Part shown: piece by piece, positions 12,106 through 22,372 of the stretch | Layout of the letters: each line of letters begins with the position of its first letter | Position numbering within the stretch: position 1 is the first letter of the stretch | Source: Phaeosaccion multiseriatum | Taxonomy: Eukaryota; Ochrophyta, other classes | Direction: 5' to 3' | DNA length: 64,000 nucleotides | NCBI GenBank assembly: GCA_965112735.1 | Contig: OZ218962.1 | Location: 186,001-250,000, forward strand | The notes under the pieces: model-generated | The model's database searches: none | Told to the model about the DNA's origin: nothing | Seen by the model: the letters and a program-made list of their open reading frames with translations, nothing else | Position numbers and translations under genes: made by a program

Positions 12106-14375
12106 ATGACGAGGATGTTCGCGGGTCTTCTCGCGGTGCTGCTTGTCCAAGCAGGCACAGCCGAGAGGGAGGTGCCACTCCACGGCGGCAGCAGACGGCT
12201 GCAAGGGTTACCCGTGTTCCCTGTGGTGGACCAGGAGACGTACTTCCTGGGCACCAACCAATCGTCCTACTTAGCCGACCTCAACTTTCACAACTTCTTC
12301 ATCCCCGAGGCCATCTCGCGCTCATTCTTGCACAACCTGGTCAGCCCAGACGGCCTCTTGGATGTTCTCATGAGTGTTGGCTACTTCGCCGACGCGGAGT
12401 TCAGGACCAACGGACTGGACTATCTGCTAAACGAGGGCGCGATAACACAGGGAGAGGTGGGTGCCGTTGCTTCTCCAATATAGTGTTTGGTGGTGGCAAA
12501 GAAGTACTTCGTAGTAAGGAGCAGTTCGATTGTTCTGTGGCTCACGCAAGTCACAGTCCGGTTGCTCTGTTGTCTGTGGTCCAGCCAGCCTGCCCCCCTT
12601 CCGCCCCCTCCCTCTCACCCTCCCTTCTTGTCTTTCCGTAAACCCCTCTCTCCCTTCTCTTGCACTACAGTACACCAGAGTCTTGAGGCAGGTGGGCCGG
12701 GGGTCCTTCTCCCTCCGCGCGCGACCAATTGCCATGTTGGGCCTGCTAGCGGACGTTGCCTCTTTCAATGACTACCTGCTGAACTGGCAGATTGTGGTTT
12801 GGAACGAGGGGACGATGCTGGGTAGAGTGAAGGACATCGCACTCGACTATGACCTGAGTGCCCTTCCCGGATACTCTGCAGCCATCTTCTACGCCAGCTT
12901 GGACTCGTTCAAGCTGTCCTGTGGCGGCTGGTACACTCTCGGCCGCGGCGACACCGCTGAGCCGGAGGAGTTCGCCTTGGTGCCGTTCGAGGACCTGTAC
13001 GACCTGGCCGTTGATTACGTCGGTGCAAACCAACCCCTGCCGGACTACAGCCGCTGGGCGTGGGTGACCTGGTAAGCCCGCCTCCTCTGTCAGCTGTTTA
13101 GTCTCCATTCGCGCAAGCTCCTGTCTCGCCGTGATGTTGCTTGCCTACCTGTGCCTCGCCCTCATGTGCCTCTTGCGCTGGCGTCTTGCCTCCCTCGTCG
13201 CTGACGGACTGACTGACTGACAGACTGACAGACGGACTGACTGCCTGATTGACGGACTGACTGACTTTAGCTGACAGACTGACTTACTGACTGATTGCCG
13301 CCCCTCCCTTCTCCCCCTTGGCAGGCCGGCTAAACCCGTCGGTGAGGGCGAGCTCATCCTCAATGGAGAATTCTCCAACGGTTTGTCCGGCTGGTCTACG
13401 TACGTGCTCAACCAGGCAGCCAACTCCGTCACCGCCAGCGCCGGCCAGGCCCAGTTTGACGTGGCCGCCGCCGGCGCCCTGAGCTGGCACATGCAGCTGT
13501 ACCAGACCATTGTGACCCCTGTCGAGGGAGAGATGTTCACCCTGTCGGCGGACATTCAATCGGTTGGTGAGCCCCGGACCGTGGACATGGTTGTGGCCCA
13601 GAACGGAGGATCATGGACGACCTTCGGGGCCTCCTCGTGCGGCGTCGTGCCGGATGCCGTGACCAGGTGCAGTGTGACTGCGACGGTGACAATTGCCGGC
13701 GCTATCAAGCTCGTCATCCAAGGCGGCGACACCGCTGTCAATTTCTTCGTAGACAACGCCTCTGCCAGCCTCACGGAGGGGCCTGAACCGACGCTACCCC
13801 CCATTGGTACCCCCTCGCCCGCCTCGTCCTCGTCAGAGGATTCAGAACCTCCTGCTGCCACCCCCTCGCCCGTGTCGATGCCGCCCCCTACTCTTCCCCC
13901 AACGCTGGCTCCTGGTGCGGCGACGTCGGTGGAATTTGTCAACGGAGACTTTTCGAATGGTCTGGACGGGTGGGAGGCGTACGTCAAGGGCACAGTAGAC
14001 AACGGCGCCATTACAGCCAGCGCCGGAGAGGTCGAGTTCAGCCTCGACTCTGCGGGGGAGCAGGCATGGTGGATGCAGCTGTTCCAGGTGTTGACTCTCC
14101 CCACGGCAGGGCAGACATTCCGAATGTCGGCTGATGTGAGGGGCCTGAGCGAGACTGACCGGCCTGTGCAGATGTACATGCGCCAGATGGTCCGCCCCTG
14201 GACCACCTTTGCCATCGCCCTGGACGAGTGCGTTGCCACATCCGGCGTCACCACCACGTGCAGCATAGAGGCGGTGATTCCCGATGTGTCCATCCCCGTC
14301 AAGTTCTGTGTGCAGGGAGGGCACGCAGCGGGCGGCTTTGCGGTGGACAATTTGACGCTGACTGTGGTGGCTTAA
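12106..14375 (+). CDS. Secreted protein with two galactose-binding-like modules
   Basis: Exons 12106-12456, 12671-13071 and 13325-14375, 600 residues. Residues 1-19 form a signal peptide (MTRMFAGLLAVLLVQAGTA). An N-terminal domain of about 230 residues that I do not recognise follows; it is mildly hydrophobic, with FLHNLVSPDGLLDVLMSVGY and LDYDLSALPGYSAAIFYASL. The large last exon encodes two modules starting LILNGEFSNGLSGWSTY and EFVNGDFSNGLDGWEAY, separated by a Pro/Ser/Thr linker (about 13780-13915) like those of extracellular enzymes. Each module ends with a V/I-Q-G-G-[HD] and F-V-D-N stretch, closely like the modules of the upstream GH16 protein. By its modules this protein probably binds or processes the same polysaccharide outside the plasma membrane or in the vacuole. 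No catalytic residues can be assigned. Confidence 0.82.
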
Positions 14376-16375
14376 GGAGTGAGTGAGTGAGGGAGGTATG
14401 TAGGTTTACAAAGGGTGACTACAGCAGCGTCGTGTATATATTTTACGAGCGAGAGCTGCTGCTTCCCAGCCAGGCCAGTCATCTCAGGAGGACCGGCGGT
14501 GCTGCTCACCCCTTGCTCCCTGTCGAGAGGGCGGACGGATCCTGCGCCGCGAAGACCAAGGCATGCGTGAATGGCACTGAGAGGTGTCTAGGTCCCTCCT
14601 CGTCGCTGGGGCCGTGGCTGCCAGCAAGCACTCAGGGGGGGGGGGGGGGCGACAGCATGACAGCGCGGACGGTCGCGCAATAGGCGCCGATGGTGGTGCC
14701 ACTACGAAGGAATTAGCAGCCAGCAACGCCGCCCGGCCCGGCAGGCTGGCTGACTGTGCGATACGCATAGCACGCCCGCTGACGCTGCCACAAACATTAT
14801 TAGCACATGGCAGGCACGTCAGGTAGATGGGTCAAGCAAGGATGCAGCCACCCGCAGCCGGCTTTTTAGATTTTGGCCCGACGTGAGCTCGACAAGCAGG
14901 TTGGACCTCCTTGGAAGTCCGGTCAGCACAAAGGGCGTCGCCGCCTTCTTTCTCAGGCCGTAGCCGCCTAATCTTAGTAATCGTACCACGTAATCGCAGT
15001 ACTGCCTGTACCGTTTCAGTTTCAGTTTAGACCGGACCGTCCGCATGGCTTCGTTGAGATAGCAGCCACAGTAGCAGATCAAGGGAGGAGCAACACCCCA
15101 ACCTGTAGGTGTCGAGCACGCGCTGCTGTTGTTTGCCTGTCTCAAGTAAACTGAAACCGAAAATATGGGTTGTCTAATGACTCTATGTACTCATCCGCTC
15201 GTCTCCCCCGCTCACTTACTCACTCACTCACTTACTCACGCACTCACCTCTCTCACCTCACTCATTCGCCTTACTCACCTCACTCAACCGACACGCCTCT
15301 CTGCGGAGTCACTCACTGACTCACTCACGCACTCACTCACTCAAGATCTCAACTCACGTAGTCATATAGTCACTCACTCACTCACTCACTCACTCACTCA
15401 CTCAAGAACTCACTCAAGAACTCAACTCACGTAATCTCTCACTCACTCACGCATTCACACAAGAACTCAACTCACGTAGTCACTCACTCACTCATCGACA
15501 CTCACTCTCACTCACTCACCCACTCACTCACCTACTCACTCACCCACTCACTCACTCACTCACCCACTCACGTAGTCACTCACTCACTCACTCAATTACG
15601 TAGTTACTCACTCACTCACTCACTCACTCACTCACTCACTCACTCACTCACTCACTCACTCACTCACTCACTCACTCACTCACTCACTCACTCACTCACT
15701 CACTCACTCACTCACTCACTCACTCACTCACTCACTCACTCACTCACTCACTCACTCACTCACTCACTCACTCACTCACTCACTCACTCACTCACTCACT
15801 CACTCACTCACTGGTCGACCCCTGACGCACTCTCGCCCACATTCTCGATAGCGCGCCTTTTTTTTTTTTTAATCTCTACCCCACTCCCGAGTCACTGACT
15901 CCACGCACTCAATCTCTACCCCACTCCCTGCCTGCCTCGACGGCCTCGACTCTCGAATCCCTTGCCTTACTACTCCCCTCACGAACCTCACTAAACTCAA
16001 CCATGATACAAGTACACACTATAATAGGGGGTTGAAAGGTGGAAAAAATGATAAGACCTCCCTCTCTGCTGAGTCACTCGCTGACTCATCTCACCCTCAC
16101 CTCTCACCGCCCTCTCTTCTCATGTTAGAACTTACATAAGGAGAAAAGAGGTTACACGCAAAAATATAAAAATACAACGCTTTTGCTGAGTCACCAGGTT
16201 TGGCGGGAATAAGTTAGGGGTATTTCCGGTGGCAGTTGGCCCCATCAGCCCATAAGTCAGCAGCCACCACCTGACTCCCTCTGACACATAAGAGCATTAA
16301 GAGAGAATGAACATAATCAAGGAAAGCGAAAGCATAAGGAAGTGTGTGTATCATCCCAGGAGCCCATAGGAAGAG
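14376..16375. other. 2-kb intergenic region dominated by (CTCA)n repeats
   Basis: No gene seen. 14376-15160 is unique sequence without a convincing frame. 15200-15812 is the long tetranucleotide tract listed separately. 15840-16370 is AT-richer and has a T-run at 15858-15870. Confidence 0.6.
15205..15812. repeat. Long (CTCA)n microsatellite
   Basis: The tract is imperfect from 15205 to 15600, broken by ACGTAGT and AAGAACT spacers. It becomes an almost pure CTCA run of about 50 units from 15606 to 15812. It is the longest simple repeat in the window and may mark an assembly weak point. Confidence 0.95.
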
Positions 16376-18004
16376 ATGGACATGCGTGGCGCACAGCAGC
16401 GGCGGAAGCAGCAGCAGAGAAAGGGGGAGAGGGGGGCGACGACGAAGCATCTGACGAGGAAGGAGGAGCCTGGTTCCAACGGTGAGCAGCAGGGGCAGAG
16501 AGGAATGGGGAAGTCAAGGAGGAAGGAGCAGAAGCAACAAGGGGTCAAGGATAGCCCTTTGCAGGACCGCGTATCGAGCGACGTGCTGCCACATGTCTTG
16601 TCCTTCCTGGACGTCAAGGCGCTGTCCCGACTGCAGAGCGCCAGCACCTATCTGCTGGCAATGTGCGCTGACGAGGAGCTGTGGTACAGCCTCGCGTCTT
16701 CACTACTAGCGACAGGCCTGGAGACTTTGCAGCAGAGGCTTGGACTGGGCAACAGTAGACAGCTGCTCGAGGCTGTGCTCCGGTGCGGCGTGCCTTGCGG
16801 AGTCACGGGCTGCTGGAGGGCGGCTGGGGCAGCCGTGGTGCCGGCCCGGCCTCCCCGGAAAGGCGCAGGAGGAGAGTCGCTACAGGAGTATATGCAGCGG
16901 ACCGCGACAGAGGAGGCGACGGCGGCGAAGGGAAGGGACAGCTGGGCATTGGCAGTCGCAACCAGGGCTGCAAACACGGGGGACACCTGCAATGGGAATG
17001 GTAACTGGTCCTCGGGCGGGCTCATTCGCATCGTGGCCGTCCGCAGCGGCTTTGTTTGCTCCTCTGTGCTCGCCACGGGGGCGGCGAACCCCCTGTGGAA
17101 ATGCACGTTTCTTCCAAAGCCAGGCACAACAACCTCAGCGATGCTTCTCCGCTGGACCAACTTGAACAAGCTGGACAAACCTTCTGTAGGCCTGCCCGCG
17201 CCGGAGGGTGACGCGCCGGAGGGTGATGTGGTGGTCCGTCGCATCAGCGCAGACAGCTTCAGTGTGCTGCAGGGGTCCTCCATGAGGCGTTTCGTGCGCT
17301 TGCCGCCTGCCCTTGGCGGACATGAGCTTTCCAGTTCCCCGCCCTCCTTGCCGGCAGCCAGGGCCTGTGCGCGCCTCCGTCCGGGTGGACTGTTCTCGGC
17401 GCCCTATGGAACCCACGGGCTGGAGATCATCCAGACGGACCTTGTCACCGTGGAGCAGGCTGAGCAGCAGCAGCAGCACCACCACCAGCAGGAGCAGGTT
17501 GGCGTCGGAGTCGGAGTCGGAGTCGGAGTGGGAGGAAGAGGAGGTGGTAGCAGCAGCAGCAGCAGAAGGAGCAGGGATGAAACTGATGATGGGGCTTCGA
17601 CTCGTTGCCCTCTGCTGGACCACACCAGGGGGCCTCTGATGCACGGGGTCAAGATAACGGGGGACATCAACGTGCCTGCTGGAGCCACCACCTTCTACAT
17701 CGACCTCTCCAGGGAGTGCTGTGCCGCTCAGGCCTTCGGCGTGGGGGCGCTCCAGCACTTGGCCGTCGCCTTCCCCAACGGGCAGGCCTCCGTCACCGAC
17801 CTGGCTGCGCGGGAGAGCCTCATATCGGGCTGGTATAAGGGCATGGGCCAGGTGAACAAGGTGCCTGGCTTGTGGGCCCCCGAGTGGGTGGAGGTGTGGC
17901 TGCTGACTTACTACTCCGGCGCCACCGCGGCTTCATTGGTGTGGAAGGATAAGAGCGGGACTGGCCTGGCGGTGGTGGTGGACTTGCAGGAGCTCAAGCT
18001 GTAG
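16376..18004 (+). CDS. FBXO31-like F-box protein, single exon
   Basis: One uninterrupted frame of 542 residues. A basic N-terminus (1-65) precedes an F-box at about 66-108 (VSSDVLPHVLSFLDVKALSR). The C-terminal half carries landmarks of the FBXO31 substrate-binding region: GLFSAPYGTHGLEIIQTDL (about 335-355) and HGVKITGDINVPAGATTFYI (about 423-442), which correspond to YGSHGLEI and GTKITGDPNIPAG in animal FBXO31. A Gln/His run and a GVGVGVGV tract (17470-17535) form a low-complexity insert between them. F-box proteins dock on SKP1 in SCF ubiquitin ligases; FBXO31 relatives recognise selected proteins for destruction. The substrate here cannot be told. It is the longest single-exon gene among intron-rich neighbours. 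Confidence 0.82.
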   Translation: MDMRGAQQRRKQQQRKGERGATTKHLTRKEEPGSNGEQQGQRGMGKSRRKEQKQQGVKDSPLQDRVSSDVLPHVLSFLDVKALSRLQSASTYLLAMCADEELWYSLASSLLATGLETLQQRLGLGNSRQLLEAVLRCGVPCGVTGCWRAAGAAVVPARPPRKGAGGESLQEYMQRTATEEATAAKGRDSWALAVATRAANTGDTCNGNGNWSSGGLIRIVAVRSGFVCSSVLATGAANPLWKCTFLPKPGTTTSAMLLRWTNLNKLDKPSVGLPAPEGDAPEGDVVVRRISADSFSVLQGSSMRRFVRLPPALGGHELSSSPPSLPAARACARLRPGGLFSAPYGTHGLEIIQTDLVTVEQAEQQQQHHHQQEQVGVGVGVGVGVGGRGGGSSSSSRRSRDETDDGASTRCPLLDHTRGPLMHGVKITGDINVPAGATTFYIDLSRECCAAQAFGVGALQHLAVAFPNGQASVTDLAARESLISGWYKGMGQVNKVPGLWAPEWVEVWLLTYYSGATAASLVWKDKSGTGLAVVVDLQELKL

Positions 18005-18463
18005 GAGTGCAGCACGTACTGATTTGATTGGAAGTATAAGAGGAGATTTTTTTACCGTTAATATAAGGATTTGCAGAGTCGTCCCACTCCCTGAGCGACA
18101 GCTCGGCAGCACGGCCCGTACCGTGCCCTCACCTCCCCCTCTCCCGCTCTCCAGTGTTCTGCCGGTGCTCAACGGAATGGGCCCAGCGTTGTGCTGGTGC
18201 TGTCGCTCAATCAATCAATCAATCGATCAAGCAATAAATATATAAATAAATACAAGTAGTAAGCAAATGAAAGTATCGAAGGAGCTAGTTCGCTGGCCCT
18301 GGCTGGCTGCTGGTGGCTCTTGGCTCGTTCGTCGTTCGTCCTCGGGCGGCCGGCCGGCCGGGACCGGGCAAAAGAAGGTTTGCTTACAAATGGCGACGTG
18401 GTGCTCCAACATGTGAGCTTTCGTGCATTGGCAATCCCCTTAGATCCCAGTTAGATCCGCCTT
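18005..18463. other. Intergenic with possible polyadenylation signals
   Basis: Two AATAAA-like hexamers lie near 18233-18250, about 230 bases after the F-box stop, in an AT-rich patch. The rest (18290-18460) is presumably the promoter of the next gene. Weak evidence only. Confidence 0.4.
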
Positions 18464-21242
18464 ATGCGCGGGCTGCTTCTCCTTGTTGTAGTGCACGCCT
18501 GCTGTGCATTTCGCCCTTTGCCGAATCCTGCCGTGGCTGCCCACCTCCGTAAGAATAGCCGCCTCGGGTGTGAGATGAGCAAGGCTGCCGTGATGGCAAT
18601 GTCCAGGAAGGATCTGCAGACGCAGGCCAAAAGACTGGGGCTCAAGGCCATTGGAACCAACGATAGTCTCCGCGAGCGTCTCCTGGCGGTGGACAGAGGA
18701 CAGACAGCGCCATTGGTTGCTGCAGCGGCACCAGCCACGACGACGGGAAAGAGAGAAGGAGGAGCCGTGAAATCCTCTGACGCCAAGGTACGATTGCAGG
18801 GTTTGATTATGGGACGCTTGAGCGTGTGTGGATATACGCACTCCGAGAAAAAACGGAGGGAGGTTTACACGAGGGCTCTCTCACACACGCCCCCCCTTTC
18901 CACGCCCTCTCCTCCCTGAATGACTGGATGGTATTGGATGGCCTCCTCAGTCGTCACGGAAGCGGCCGCGCGCGGTTGCCCCCGCCCTGCCACAGCAGAG
19001 CGTGACCGGCCAGGAGAAAATCTTGCCCACCGTCATATACACATACGGGCCGCTGGTGAAGGGCCGTCTGCTGAGACGATACAAGCGCTTCCTGTGCGAC
19101 ATTGACTTCTCATCCGAGCAGCAGCAGGGGGAGGAGGGGGAGGGGGTGGGGAAGGAGGAAAGAGATGGAGAATGGGTAACGGCACACTGCCCCAACACTG
19201 GGCCTATGGTGGGGATGGGTCTAGATACTACGCCGACGGTGTTCCTCTCCACCAGCGACAACGCCTCACGCAAATACCCAAACACGCTCGAAATCGTGCG
19301 GTACGTGAAAGTTGTCGTGCTTGTTCTTGTCGTTAGATTAGACAAGTGGGGCATCTCTGAGTACTGGAATGTGGAAAGAATGATGATGACATGCCCGTCT
19401 TCAATGCAGGGCCTCCACTCTCATCCCCAGGCTCCTCCCTCCCACTCAACTTCCCCACCCCCTTCGTCCTGCGCTGCCCCCCCCCCCCCTTACCTCCTTC
19501 CTCCCCACCCCTGCCCAGCGTGGACAACACGCATGTGGGGGTGCACTCTGCCCTGGCCAACAAGATGGTCAAAGAGGCGCTGGAGGGGGGTTGTCTCAAA
19601 GACGTCGGGGCCTTCCACAGCCTCAGGACGGAGGTCAAAGTGGGTGAGAATGGGATATATGATATATTTGGCTGTCTGTCTGTCTGCCAGCGTGTCAGAT
19701 TTCTTGCCTGCGTACGTACGTGCGTGGTGCATTGGACTGGGGCCGTGCGACGCTGCATTGGGTATGCCTTTACGCCCCTCACTCGGCTGCTCTACTTTCG
19801 TACTTACTGCGTCGATTGCTCCTCTCCCTCCCTCCCTCCCTCCCTCCCTCCCTCCCTCCCTCCCTCCCTCCCTCTCTCTCCCTCTCTCCTTCCCTCCCTC
19901 CCTCCCTGCCTCAGGCGATTCTCGCTTGGATTTCCTGCTGGAGCGGCCGGGGGGGGGCAAAGTGTATCTTGAGGTCAAGTCCGTGACGCTTGCTGAGAGC
20001 ATTCCAAGGGGGGAGAGGGTGGTCACGTCGAGGTGCGCTAGGAGGAGGAGGAGGAGGAGGAGGAGGAGATGGAGGAGGGGGATAAGAAGGAGGGAGGAGG
20101 GAGGAGGGAGGAGGGAGGAGGAGGAGGAGGAGGAGGAGGAGGAGGAGGAGGAGGAGGAGGAGGAGGAGGAGGAGGAGGAAGAGGAAGAGGAGGAGGAGGA
20201 GGAGGAGGAAGAGGAGGAGGAGGAGGAGGAGGAGGAGGAGCAGGAGGAGGAGGAGGAGGGAGGAGGAGGATGAGGAGGAGGATGAGGAGGAGCCTGACTG
20301 AGCGCAGCACCACACGACGAGTGTTATTGTCAGTCATCATTGAGCAAAACACTGACAATGGATGTCCATCCCTTTCGGCGCCTCCCCCTCTGTCCTGCCT
20401 CGCCGGCAGCACGGCGCGACACATGTTGCCGTCCCAGCTCGGAAACCGCCATGACTTCTCTCCTGTCCCCTCACCCTCCTCCTGCCATCCACTGCCATCT
20501 CCTTGTCCCTTTGCACTCAACCCCTTGACTCTCACCAGTCCGTTCTTCAACAGCGAGCCGGCCCTCGGAGGGGTGGAGCAACAGCCGCAGGAGGAGGAGG
20601 AGAAAAGGGCTCTGTTCCCTGACACCAAGTCCGAGAGAGCGCAGAAACACGTCAAGTTGCTGATGAACCTTGCCAGGCAGGAGGGCACGGAAGCGCTGTT
20701 GCTCTTTCTAGTGCAGAGGGGGGATTGCGGAGAGTTCGCCGCCGCTAAGGAGAAGGATCCCGAGTACGCCAGGCAAGGAGGGGATGGCAGTGGTTGGGAA
20801 GGGCGGCGGGGGGGGGGGAGAAGGGGGGACGAGGAGCACGCCTCCCACCCTCCTCGCGCTCTCTCACACACACTCCCTCCCCCTCTCTGCCTCACACACG
20901 CATACGCAGTTTCCCTTCAGTTTCCTTTCAGTTTCCCTTTCTCCCAGAGAGTCTCCAATAATATTCACACGATCTCCCTCCCTCCCTCTCTCTCGTAACG
21001 CACACACACACGCTCTATACGTGACGCACACACACTCACACTCTCCCTCTGCCTCTCCCTCTCTCTATCCTGCTGATGTGTGTGGCTCTGCCTCTCCCTC
21101 TCTCTATCCTACTGATGTGTGTGGCAGGCTGCTGAGAGAGGCTGACGAGACAGGCGTCAAAATACTGCCCTACGCCTGCAGCCTGACACCAGACAGCGGG
21201 GAGGTGGTGCTACAGAAACTGCTCCCTCTAGTCCATCTGTGA
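18464..21242 (+). CDS. SAP-SfsA fusion, probably plastid-targeted
   Basis: Exons 18464-18787, 18951-19300, 19519-19643, 19915-20032, 20539-20772 and 21128-21242 give 421 residues in phase. The N-terminus has a signal-peptide core ending HACCA^F16, the cleavage motif of stramenopile plastid proteins. Residues 46-76 look like a SAP DNA-binding motif ([19 protein letters not shown]). The rest matches bacterial Sfs[107 protein letters not shown] and DPEYARLLREA. SfsA proteins have a PD-(D/E)XK-like nuclease fold and bind DNA; the acidic and EVKS residues of that fold are present. The last intron appears to use a GC donor (20773), needed to keep the conserved DPEYARLL. An inserted EEEEK stretch lies near 20590. 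A plastid nucleoid role is an inference. Confidence 0.88.
19826..19913. repeat. (CCCT)n tract serving as polypyrimidine tract
   Basis: The CCCT repeat runs straight into the acceptor CAG at 19912-19914 of the SfsA-like gene. Confidence 0.85.
20040..20290. repeat. (GGA)n trinucleotide tract in intron
   Basis: About 240 bases of GGA/GAG units start seven bases after the donor at 20033. The tract gives long meaningless Gly, Glu, Pro or Leu frames that are not genes. Confidence 0.95.
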
Positions 21243-22372
21243 ATCAGACCCCGGGGGGTAGAGGGCCTCCCGGGTGGTCCCGAGGGAAGGGGGGAGGGAA
21301 GGAGGGAATAAAAGAGGGAAATAAAACAGGGACGGAAGCAAGAAATGGCCCCCGCCCCTGCACTGCCATCCTGGAGCCCGAATGAATGACGACTTTTCAA
21401 ATGGGGGCCAAGCGCCATCGGTGGTGGAGCTGAAAACACAAGTATGAGCGATATAGAGATCGATATCCAGTGTCGAACATCGATTTGTCTCAACAGAAGT
21501 ATGAGCGGGTGGTAAAGCGCACAAGCTTCCTTGTCTGCGCGCGTCTTGTACCAAGTGTTCTTTGAATTAATCATATCGTAGTGATGTACTCGTGTGCTTT
21601 TGTGAGTGAAAAGTGAGTGAGTGAGTGAATCAGAGCCTTGAGAGCGCGAACGCATCAGCACGCATGCCCACAGAAAGTGTGCATGAACAGTCTGCCTTGC
21701 ATTGCTGCACCATTAAGCGTGGACCCTCCGCTGGAAGCCTCTCCCTAGAGGGCCCCCCCCGCCTCCTCCCTGACCCTGCAGCAGCTGCCCTCCCTCCTGC
21801 CGCGTCGCTCCTCTCGGCCAAGTGCCCTCGTGGAGTGCCATCCCCTGTGCCCTCCCCCTCCCATCCCCTCCCACCGCCTCCCAACCACTGCGTATATCCA
21901 TCTTCCCTCGTCAAAACAGCGCCGCCGTCATCTACTCCTCCGTCCCAGCGCTTCTAAAACAAATATCACTGTCTTATGTCTTACCACTACCGTATCGCTG
22001 TGCCCCACTGCCCAATCACTGTCGTACCACCAACTGCCCAATCGCTGTCCAAACATACCGCGCAAGAGAGCACAAGAGCCATCCCCTCATGCAGTCAGTC
22101 AGTCAGTCAGTCGGTCAGTCAGTCGGGCCTTCCCCTCTCCAAAAGCTTCACCCAAAAACGAGGCAAGTAGACACGTAGCCGTACAGTGTGTGTAAAAATC
22201 CATACGACTGCCATCCCTCTACCCCACCCCACCCTACCCCACCCTACACCCTTGTCGGTCCTTCGCTACCGAACACCGACAGAGAGCTAATGAAGGCAAA
22301 GGGTGCCTGCGCCAATCCGACGCGACACGCGATTAATACGCCCCACCCATATGCCTCTGTATGACCGCGCGC
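21243..22372. other. Intergenic between convergent genes
   Basis: 3' ends of the SfsA-like gene (+) and the transporter (-) meet here. An AATAAA at 21307 lies 65 bases after the SfsA stop and is a plausible polyadenylation signal. 22095-22125 is a short CAGT repeat. No gene seen. Confidence 0.5.

Noticed and set aside
20038-20998. Poly-Gly, poly-Glu, poly-Pro and poly-Leu frames
   Set aside because: Six-frame readings of a GGA tract located between SfsA exons.
22195-22255. Telomere-like CCCTACCCCACC stretch
   Set aside because: Irregular, short and interstitial; it does not match a regular telomere unit.
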